IMG/VR virus record: IMGVR_UViG_3300032241_002059
Location: 1 to 23,497 of that record
Length of the DNA stretch: 23,497 nucleotides
Direction: 5' to 3' (one strand)
Origin: a virus
Shown piece by piece: positions 14,285 to 23,000 of the stretch (position 1 is its first letter; the number at the start of each line of letters is the position of its first letter). The position numbers and the translations under genes were made by a program. The notes below the pieces were generated by a model. It saw only the letters and a program-made list of their open reading frames with translations, ran no database searches and was not told the origin of the DNA.

Positions 14285-17200
14285 ATGGCAACAACAACAC
14301 TAACAACATCAGGATTATTGGAATCACAATTTCCAGAATTTATTGTAGCCAATAATCCAAATTTTGTTGCCTTCGTTAAGGCATATTATCAATGGCTGGA
14401 AGATTCAAACACTGGTGCTGTTCTTTTCCAAACTGATAATTTATTGAGTTATAAAGACGTAGACGAAACTACAGATCAATTTATTCAGTATTTTATAAAT
14501 GACTTTCTTCCATATTTTCCTCAAGAAATTGCAGCTGATGAACGTAAACTTATCAAAGCTGCTAGAGAATTTTATGTAACTAAAGGTAGTGAGAATTCTT
14601 TAAAGTTTTTATTCAGAGTTCTTTATAATGAAGATGCAGAAGTCTTTTATCCAAAACAAAATATTTTAAAAGCATCAGACGGTAAATGGCAAATTCCACA
14701 AGCAGTTAGATGTATTCTGGGAACTGGTGGATATCCGAGTGTTAATGTTGGTCCAAATTTTGATCCAAGTAACCTCGTTCAAAGACAAGGTGTTGGCTCA
14801 TTATCAAATACGACATGTACTATTGAGTCTGCATACGCAACCGTTGATCCACAATTCGGATTTGAAGTTATTGAAATTTATCTTTCTAACATTAATGGAT
14901 CGTTCGTTGCTGAAGAAAACTTAGTTGTAAATGGAACATACGCTAACACTGAATCGTTCTCATTCCAACAAAAGATTATTGGATCTCTTTCAAATATTGT
15001 GATCAATCCAAGTTATCAAGGATTAAACTATAACGGACCAACTTATAACTTTGACGGAACTATAAACTATCCTGGAGATCCAGTTGTTATTTTTGGCGGT
15101 TTAGCTGACACTCCTCAAGCAACTAAAGCTGTTGCATACGTTAACAATGTCAGCGTCGGATCAATCTATTCTGTTGGTACAGAAAGCGGTGGTTGGGGAT
15201 ATAGAACATTCCCTAACACTGTTGTCACTGTTGTGTCAGATACAGGTGTTGGAGCAAACGTTGTCGTTCAATCAGTAGATTACATTAACGTTGCTGCAAA
15301 CTCAATTTTTATTAATACAGATGCGATTGAATTTATCGCAAATGCAACGATTGAGTTTTACGCTAACTCTTATACAATCAATGGCATCTCTCCGTCTGGA
15401 ACTACAACACAAACTGTAAATTTAAACACAGCAACTTTCCAAGCAAATACAACTATTGATAACTTCTATAGAAACTATTATCTCCAAGTTGTTTCAGGAA
15501 CAGGACACTCAGCATCACCAAACGTTGCAATTATTGAACATTATTACTCGTCAAATCAGATTGCTGTGTTGGGTTCGCCATATTTGGGTGCAACTTTAGA
15601 CTCTACAAGTAATGTTGTTCTATATGCAGATCAATATTATGGATTTGCTAATAACCAAATCTTCATTAATGGATGCACTGGTGCAGGTAACAGCTTAAGC
15701 ACTGTAAATCTTCATAGCACAACATTCACACCAAGCGCAGTTAATGGTTACTATAACAACTCCTTAATTGAATTTGTGGCTGGAGCTGGAGCAGGTTCCG
15801 CAGGATTAATTACTGCATATAATGGTTCAACAGGTGTTGCTACATTTATACCACTCCCACAAACGCCACCATTAAGTGTGGCTCCAAACGCAACTACAAA
15901 TGCTGTTGTGTTTTACGAAAATGCTAACACAAAATTAGGTAATGCATTCCAATACACTAACGTACAAGTTGGTAAGATCTCAACAATGAACGTGATCAAT
16001 GGTGGTTACGGTTTTAAATCTAAACCAACTCTATCTCTAGATTCTCAATTTGAAACTGATTTCTCTTTAGCATATGCAGGATTCCTTGATCCTACTAATG
16101 TTTCAGAACATGCAAATACCGTACAATCTATTAGAGACATTGGTCAGATTGCTAATGTTCAAATTGTAACAGCAGGTATAGGATACGACACATCAAAAGA
16201 TGTTATTGTAATTAATAACTCTCTTGGTCACGGTGCAGCATTCAGTTTCACAACTCATCCTAATGGCGCCATCTCAACAGTTTCTGTTACAAATCCTGGA
16301 GAAGGATACACTTATCCAATCTCAACAACAACTCCAATCTATTTGGCCAACAGTGCAAATACTCAAAACGCTGCAAGCGGAACTGGAGCACAGTTAGTTG
16401 CTTATGGTTTTGATGAAGGTGCAGCCTTTGACATTTCTGTAACAAACATCGGTCAAATTTATGACTTTAGAATTGTAAGTCGTGGATTCGACTATCAAAC
16501 AACACCGAATGTCTCATTAGCAATTATTGATCTTCCTGTTGCACAAAACATTTCAGTAAATGGAATTATTGGTGTAGGGAACACAACAACAGCTATCAAT
16601 CTTCATAGCGTGAATTTTACTCCAAGCACAATAAACAATTATTATCAAAACACAGTATTGCAAATTGTGGCTGGAACTGGTTCAGGAAGCTTGCCAAACT
16701 CAGCAGTCATTAGAGACTATAATGGCAATACAGGTGTTGCTAATCTTGCTACAGCTTTAGCAGTAGCACCAGATTCAACAAGTAATTTGATAATGTATAA
16801 TGCTAATGTAACATTTAATTATCCTGCTTTATTTGAAGATGATTTCGTTTATCAAGGAGCAAACGCTAAGACTGCTACATTTACAGCATTCTTTGACAAG
16901 TTTGGTTCTCAATATGCAGGACTATTATCTAATTCTACAATAAGACTTTACAACTATACTGGAACATTATTGCCTGGTTCAAATCTTGTATTTTCTAATG
17001 CTGCAATTAATGTTTCTCCAGTTCCAAATGGAACTTCTGTTCTTGCTACTGTTTATGGTAACGGTAGAGCAAGAGCTAATGCGATCTTCTTAAACGGATT
17101 GATTCAATATCCAGGATACTATTTAAATACTGATGGGCAATTAAGTGCGGATCAATATTTACAAGCTAATACTGAATACCATAATTTCTCTTACATCGTT

Positions 17201-18349
17201 CAAGTTAAAGAAGCATTAACAGAATACAAAAATACCTTATTGAACATTTTACATCCTTCTGGAATGCAAGTTCTTTCTTATATGAGTATTCCTGATAATC
17301 AGTTTAGTCAAATTGATTTAACTGCAAATCTATCAACTTTTAATATTCTAAATGGTTCAGTAACATCTAATTCATATTGGTCTAATGCAGTTTTAGTTGG
17401 CGCAAGCACATACTTTGCTGCTAATGCTAAAGTTGGCGATTTTGTTGTTGTTGGATCAGGGCTAGGAAACAGAGAACAAGTTAAAATTATTACGAATATT
17501 ACCGACAATACTCATTTGACCATGGAAAGTAATACAATGTTCTTGGGTCCAGGATATTTGGAGACCATCAACTATAGCGCATCAAACTATACGATTTCTC
17601 AGTTCAATACAACTGGAAACGCAATCGCTGTAAACTTGAATACTGCTAATTTTATCGCCAACACAACGGTCGACAATTATTACAATAATGGCACAATTAA
17701 AGTCACAAGCGGTAGTGGTTATATTTCTGATGCTGTTGGTTTAATTACTGGTCCAGGCAATACCTCGAGCCATGCAAATTTAAATACACTAACATTCACA
17801 GCCAGCCACGTAGATGGTTATTATGATGGATATTATTTAAAGGTTGTAAGTGGAACAGGCGCTTCAGCTTCTCCAAATACTGCAAATATCACAGCTTATT
17901 TTGGTGCAAATCAAATCGCTGTTTTAGATACAAATCTAGGAGCAACTTTAGACTATACAAGTGATGTTGTAATTTATGCTCCGAATACTGCAACAATCGT
18001 TGGGTACTATTCAGCAAATCAAATCGCTATACTAAATACTCCATTGAAAGCACCATTAGATTCAACAAGTGATGTCATATTGACTATCCCTTCTGTTTCT
18101 AATACATTCTCAATTATGCCTCAAACTGAAAATGTTTATGGACAAATTCTAGTAGGAGACGGAATCGCATTTGATCTAGGTGTTGCTAATACTAGATTTA
18201 ATGCTAATGTGGTTTATATAAGCGAAAGTGGAAATGCTTTAACTGTGGACACTCCAATCAACTTGTTGACAACTAATGTTGCTAACCAGTCATATTACAT
18301 CTATCCGCAGTTTAATGGAACTTCATATACATTTATTAATAATCAATAA
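14285..18349 (+). CDS. 7: Baseplate wedge protein, gp7-like, very long with internal repeats
   Basis: 1354 residues against 1032 in T4. The N-terminus carries a pattern common to wedge gp7-like proteins of T4-type phages: SQFPEFIVANNPNFVAFVKA, YYQWLED, then FLPYFPQEIAADERKLIKAA, REFYVTKGSENSLKFLFR and ASDGKW (about 12-140). The C-terminal part has AHSYLSPSG-type landmarks: KEALTEYKNTLLNILHPSGM (about 976-995). Between and after these are GYG-type beta repeats (about 293-338, 561-590, 618-678, 722-750) and an 80-residue module repeated five and a half times (see repeat entries). It starts one base after the gp6 stop without a Shine-Dalgarno, so it should be coupled to gp6. The gp7 assignment rests on gene order and the N-terminal pattern. 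Confidence 0.78.
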   Translation: MATTTLTTSGLLESQFPEFIVANNPNFVAFVKAYYQWLEDSNTGAVLFQTDNLLSYKDVDETTDQFIQYFINDFLPYFPQEIAADERKLIKAAREFYVTKGSENSLKFLFRVLYNEDAEVFYPKQNILKASDGKWQIPQAVRCILGTGGYPSVNVGPNFDPSNLVQRQGVGSLSNTTCTIESAYATVDPQFGFEVIEIYLSNINGSFVAEENLVVNGTYANTESFSFQQKIIGSLSNIVINPSYQGLNYNGPTYNFDGTINYPGDPVVIFGGLADTPQATKAVAYVNNVSVGSIYSVGTESGGWGYRTFPNTVVTVVSDTGVGANVVVQSVDYINVAANSIFINTDAIEFIANATIEFYANSYTINGISPSGTTTQTVNLNTATFQANTTIDNFYRNYYLQVVSGTGHSASPNVAIIEHYYSSNQIAVLGSPYLGATLDSTSNVVLYADQYYGFANNQIFINGCTGAGNSLSTVNLHSTTFTPSAVNGYYNNSLIEFVAGAGAGSAGLITAYNGSTGVATFIPLPQTPPLSVAPNATTNAVVFYENANTKLGNAFQYTNVQVGKISTMNVINGGYGFKSKPTLSLDSQFETDFSLAYAGFLDPTNVSEHANTVQSIRDIGQIANVQIVTAGIGYDTSKDVIVINNSLGHGAAFSFTTHPNGAISTVSVTNPGEGYTYPISTTTPIYLANSANTQNAASGTGAQLVAYGFDEGAAFDISVTNIGQIYDFRIVSRGFDYQTTPNVSLAIIDLPVAQNISVNGIIGVGNTTTAINLHSVNFTPSTINNYYQNTVLQIVAGTGSGSLPNSAVIRDYNGNTGVANLATALAVAPDSTSNLIMYNANVTFNYPALFEDDFVYQGANAKTATFTAFFDKFGSQYAGLLSNSTIRLYNYTGTLLPGSNLVFSNAAINVSPVPNGTSVLATVYGNGRARANAIFLNGLIQYPGYYLNTDGQLSADQYLQANTEYHNFSYIVQVKEALTEYKNTLLNILHPSGMQVLSYMSIPDNQFSQIDLTANLSTFNILNGSVTSNSYWSNAVLVGASTYFAANAKVGDFVVVGSGLGNREQVKIITNITDNTHLTMESNTMFLGPGYLETINYSASNYTISQFNTTGNAIAVNLNTANFIANTTVDNYYNNGTIKVTSGSGYISDAVGLITGPGNTSSHANLNTLTFTASHVDGYYDGYYLKVVSGTGASASPNTANITAYFGANQIAVLDTNLGATLDYTSDVVIYAPNTATIVGYYSANQIAILNTPLKAPLDSTSDVILTIPSVSNTFSIMPQTENVYGQILVGDGIAFDLGVANTRFNANVVYISESGNALTVDTPINLLTTNVANQSYYIYPQFNGTSYTFINNQ
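15376..15921 (+). repeat. Two tandem copies of an ~80-residue module in the gp7-like gene
   Basis: Copy A (about 15376-15630) and copy B (about 15655-15921) share the order VNL(N/H)(T/S)-TF, then nnYY, then a V(V/A)(S/A)G(T/A)G segment, then an ITAY or IIEHY turn, then a TLDSTSNVVLY-type end. Copy A has TTIDNFYRNYYLQVVSGTG and GATLDSTSNVVLYA. Copy B has AVNGYYNNSLIEFVAGAGAG and ATTNAVVFYEN. Confidence 0.7.
16551..16806 (+). repeat. Third copy of the gp7-like module
   Basis: This copy has NTTTAINLHSVNFTPSTI, then NNYYQNTVLQIVAGTGSG, then IRDYNGNTGVANL and APDSTSNLIMYN. It is closest to copy B (INLHS/VNLHS, FTPS, DYNG/AYNG, NTGVA/STGVA). It is separated from B by GYG-type repeats. Confidence 0.65.
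17587..18093 (+). repeat. Two further copies and a half copy of the gp7-like module
   Basis: Copy D (17587-17778) has AVNLNTANFIANTTVDNYYN and KVTSGSGY but lacks the end of the module. Copy E (17779-17988) has HVDGYYDGYYLKVVSGTGAS and GATLDYTSDVVIYA. Half copy F (17989-18093) has YYSANQIAILNTPLKAPLDS. DNA similarity is still visible: GCAAATCAAATCGCT occurs identically at 17906-17920 and 18014-18028, and bases 15590-15610 match 17942-17962 at 20 of 21 positions. Confidence 0.7.
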
Positions 18350-18361
18350 TCAAGGTTAAAC

Positions 18362-19990
18362 ATGAGTAGTCTACTTACTGTAAAACAAAAAGTTCTTTTA
18401 GCGACAGCTCTAGAAGATTCTTGGATTACCACCAGCAACACTTATCTTGGTATTGGTGCAGTAGTTCCTTGGGCAAATGGTTCTATTCCAAATGCTAATA
18501 ACAGTACCGATTCTGACAACTTTGTTTTCGACAATTTAGTTGCTCTTAAGAAATTAACTGCTTCTGATTTCAGTCCTGTTATTCCTAGAGTCGATTGGAC
18601 ATATGGTTCATTATATGTCGCTTATGATAATCAACTTGATATGTTCACGTATGACGATTATGATGTTGGTAATGGTACAATCACAATCACTTCGTCAAAC
18701 AACACCATTGTTGGAAACAACTCAACATTTTTCCTAGATTATGGCGTTGGACAATATGTGGCATATGTTAACGTTGCGACTCAAAGCTACGAAACAAAAG
18801 AAATTGTTGCGATTACTTCTAACACACAAATGATGGTAAACTCTGGACCAACATTCTCAGCAACAGGAATACAGGCATTTAACTATTCGTCATCTTTCCC
18901 ATATTTCTATAATTCTTTCTACGTTAGAAATTCATACGACCAAGTGTTTAAATGCTTAGACAGTAATAATGCGAAAGAAATAACAAATCATAACAACACA
19001 GGTTTACCTTCAACAGTAATGCCAATGATTAGTCTTGGTGGCGATCTTCCAACTAACCCATACGTTCAAACTTCAGACGGTTATAAATGGAAATACATGT
19101 ACACCATTCCTGGAGGATTAAAACAAAAATTCTTTACCACACAATGGATGCCAGTAGTTACTGATACTGCAGTTTTAGATTCAGCTGTACATGGTCGTAT
19201 TGATATTCTAAGAATTGTAAATGGTGGAACAGGTTACAATTCTAACGTCGCAACCAGTAACGCTGCAATTATTACAGTAACTGGTGACGGAACTGGTGCT
19301 AACATTGTGGCTCAAATTGATTCAACTGGGGCAATTACAGGTTATCAAATTCTAGATGGTGGTCAGGGTTACACTTATGCAAATGTAAGCATAAACCAGT
19401 CCACACCAACTGGCAATACAGCCGTACTAAGAGCGATCATTTCTCCAGAAGGTGGACATGGCTCCAACAACGCTCTGGAGCTTGGTGCAACCAATATTAT
19501 GTTGTGCCCAGAGTTAATCTTCGACGAAGGTGGACTAGTTCCAGTGGGCTCTGGATTATCTCCAACACCATTTCAATATTATCAAATTTCAATTATACAA
19601 AACCCAGAAACCAGCGCAAATACATCTAATGCAGCTTCGGGTTCAATTTACAATGTAACCATTGGAATTTACACTGGTCCAGTTAAAGCTGGCTCTTTAT
19701 TCCAGATGGGCGATACTGCCTATCAAGGTCTTGTCGGCAATCCAACATTTACTGGAACAATCGTGAATTGGGATAACGTAAATAATATTCTCTACCTAAA
19801 TAACATCAGAGGATCATTTACTCCTTATTCTCAAATTCAGGGTAAATTGGGTGGATCTGCAACGGCATTTAATGAAGTTCCTCCAGGCATTCAAAGTTAT
19901 ACTGGGGATATTCTTTATGTACAAAATAGATCTGCAGTTTCACGTTCAATTGATCAGACAGAGCAGATTAAGATAGTAATCGAATTATAA
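18362..19990 (+). CDS. 8: Baseplate wedge protein, gp8 family
   Basis: 542 residues against 334 in T4. gp8 binds gp7 and gp10 in the outer wedge. Family landmarks match T4 in order: YLGIGAVVPWANG (T4 FITFGRSEPW), VIPRVDWTYGS (T4 VIPRRDWGD), QVFKCLD (T4 LVYRCLD), SDGYKWKYMYTIP (T4 GDGYVWEYLFEIP), FQYYQISIIQNPE (T4 FRQISIITNPL) and a C-terminus ILYVQNRSAVSRSIDQTEQI (T4 MIYMENRPPIIMAMDQTEEI). The extra length is mainly a beta insertion at about 103-167 and a GYG-type repeat at about 282-347. A good AAGG precedes the ATG. Confidence 0.93.
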   Translation: MSSLLTVKQKVLLATALEDSWITTSNTYLGIGAVVPWANGSIPNANNSTDSDNFVFDNLVALKKLTASDFSPVIPRVDWTYGSLYVAYDNQLDMFTYDDYDVGNGTITITSSNNTIVGNNSTFFLDYGVGQYVAYVNVATQSYETKEIVAITSNTQMMVNSGPTFSATGIQAFNYSSSFPYFYNSFYVRNSYDQVFKCLDSNNAKEITNHNNTGLPSTVMPMISLGGDLPTNPYVQTSDGYKWKYMYTIPGGLKQKFFTTQWMPVVTDTAVLDSAVHGRIDILRIVNGGTGYNSNVATSNAAIITVTGDGTGANIVAQIDSTGAITGYQILDGGQGYTYANVSINQSTPTGNTAVLRAIISPEGGHGSNNALELGATNIMLCPELIFDEGGLVPVGSGLSPTPFQYYQISIIQNPETSANTSNAASGSIYNVTIGIYTGPVKAGSLFQMGDTAYQGLVGNPTFTGTIVNWDNVNNILYLNNIRGSFTPYSQIQGKLGGSATAFNEVPPGIQSYTGDILYVQNRSAVSRSIDQTEQIKIVIEL

Positions 19991-20001
19991 GGTAACAAGA
20001 A

Positions 20002-23000
20002 ATGCTAGATTTTGACTTATCGCCATATTATGATGACTTTAATGCGACAAATGGTGCAAACCAAAATGGTTACATGCAAATTCTGTTTAAGCCAGGATAT
20101 GCTGTCCAAGCTCGCGAATTAACACAAATCCAGTCAATTCTACAAAACCAAATTGGCGAATTTGCTAATAATATTTTTGTAAATGGTTCTATCGTTTCTG
20201 GTTCAGAATTAACATACGACAACAGTGTAACTTCTCTACAATTACAACCATATCAAGGTAATATTCCAATTACACTTGAAGACTTCAACGATAAATTGAT
20301 TGTTAATTATAACTCTGGTCCACAAATCATCAGAGCAAAAGTTATTGCCGTTGATACAAGTCTTGCAAGCAACACTTCCGCTGGTGCACTTGCCGTTAAA
20401 TATTTAACAGGTATTGAATTTGCCGATGGCGATGAAATTCAAACTGTTGTTACTGGTGCTGAAAGTTCAGATATTGGTACACTTTTAACTGCCAATTCAT
20501 CTAGTGCAGCTTCTATTGTAAGCATTAATGGTGGCGTTTTCTTTGTTGATGGATATTTCGTAACGCTAGATCCACAAACAATTATTTTAGATTCTTTAAG
20601 CAATCTTCCAACTTGCATGGTTGGTTTGAATATTGAAGAAAATGTTGTTAATTATACATCAGACTCAGCGCTACTTGATCCTGCTCAAGGATCATTTAAC
20701 TATCAAGCTCCAGGTGCTGATCGTTATCAAATTAAATTAGTTCTAGCTCAAAGATCATTAGATTCCCCAGATACTTCTAAGTTCATCAGATTGATGACTA
20801 TTGAAAATGGTGTTGTAACAAGTCAGCTTGGAAATCAATACATTAACAATCCAGTTCTTGCTCAAAGAACATATGATCAATCAGGCAACTTTACTGTAAA
20901 ACCATTTATCGTTACAGCTGCTGATAATACTGCTGATTCTAATAATGCAACTTTCCTATTAGACATTGCTCCAGGCAGAGCATACGTTAAAGGATACGAG
21001 TTTGATACAACTGGTAAAATTTCTATTGTTGTTGACAAAGCTAGATCTACAAATACATCTAACAGTTATTTCTTAACTTTAGATTATGGCAACTATGTGA
21101 CAACAACAAATGTCCATTCAGGTAATGCTGGATTCTTTAATTTGACACAATTCCCGAATGTTGATCTTCACATGATCACATCAGCTCAAATTAATACAGC
21201 AAACCAATGGGCATATTCTAATACAAAAATTGGTACAGCAAGAATCAGAGATATTGAATATGCTGGATCAAATTCTTTCTATGCATATTTAACAGATATC
21301 AAAACAAATCCGATTACTGCTAATGCTGGAAACGTTTCTTCTAATACACGCTATTTGAGTCTTCCTGCATATTTCTCAACTGTTGCTAATGCTTATATTG
21401 GCACAACAATCAGCATTGTTGCAGGTAACTCATCAGGCGACGTTAGAAACGTAGTTACCCATGACACTTCAAATGGTGCTCTTTATGTTGACGTTCCATT
21501 TAGTCAATTACCAAGCCCAAATACCCAGTTTGTGTTAAATTACGGAACACAAAGTATTCAAACAATGGTGCAGACTCCAGCAACATATACTGCTGCTAAT
21601 GTCTATGCAACTCAAAATGCAATCAATGGTGGTGTTTATCCTGTGTTGGATATTTCACCATTGGGTCAAACTTCTGTTACTCCAGGATCAACTATTCCAG
21701 GAAATACGATTGTTTATCAAAGCACTGGCTACAACAATTTGTTGTTCCAATTACCAAACAGCTATGTTTCTCAAAATTCAATTAGTAAAGTTTCTTTCTA
21801 TTCAAGAAAGACCTTACTTTCTCAAACATTCGCTTCTGGTAATTTAACAATTTCATCAGGTTCTGGTTTAAACACTGGTACTGAAGTTTTAACCTTTGGT
21901 GTCACAAACGGTTGGGTCAGCGACATTCTTGCAAACGAAGATGTGTTTGTTGTCGTTAAGAGCAATACAGGAAGTTCATTAGCGAACGGTACTGTTATCG
22001 TCTTTAATAAAAATGGCGGCGCATGTACTTCAGGAAATGGTATCTACCAAACCTCACCAACAAGTATGACAATTAATGTCTCAAATGGTGGAACGTTCAC
22101 TGGTGATATTATTTTCACGCTTCAAGAAGGTAATCCAACTGGTGCTGAAACTTATGCTCGTAGAACAAAAACATTAGTTCCAGCAACATCATTTGTTCAA
22201 TTACAAACTTATGACACACCATCAACTGCAACAGCTGTTCTTGGAGTTACTGGCGTCAGCGTAAACACCTCAACTGGATATATCTGGTTCAATGCCAGCT
22301 CGCCAATTACAAGTTTAACTGCTGGTGTTCCACAAAGTCTATATGTTCCAGACATTGTAAATATTGTTAAAGTTTATGATTCTGGAAACTTATCATATGC
22401 TCCAAACACAGTGAATGCAATTGACTTGACATCAAGTTTCTCATTCTCTACTGGACAAACAGACAACTATTACGATCACGCTTCAATAACATTGAAACCT
22501 GGATATCCAGCACCACAAGGTCAAGTTCTTGTTGTGACTCAATACTTTAGTCACGATACAACAGCTGGATTCTTTAATGCTGACTCATATTCATCATCAA
22601 TATATTCATCTGGCGCAATTCCAGTATACAATTCTGCTAAATTGGGACAAATTAATTTAAGAGATACTATTGACTTTAGACCAACAAGAACTATTGGTAC
22701 ATTGTCAAATGTAACAACATTTACGCTTTCTCCGTTTATTACTCCTGATCCTGAATATCCAATGGAGTTAAACTATTCTTATTATCTTCCAAGAATAGAC
22801 AAGTTGGCGCTATCATCAACACAAACATTTAAGTTGATTTCTGGAACACCATCATTGACTCCAGTTGCTCCACCTGATTCTGAAAATTCAATGACATTGT
22901 ATAATATTAATGTACCAGCGTACACATATTACAGTTCTAATGTCGGATTGACATATGTCAACAACCAAAGATATACAATGGCTGACATTGGCAATTTAGA

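Noticed and set aside
146-19990. No TAG stop codons among the complete genes; possible TAG recoding
   Set aside because: Only about 14 genes are complete, and an AT-rich genome favours TAA. Nothing in the reading frames needs recoded TAG.
21599-21847. 82-residue + strand frame near the right end
   Set aside because: It lies inside the open DUF4815-type frame, which is continuous from 20002 to 23497.
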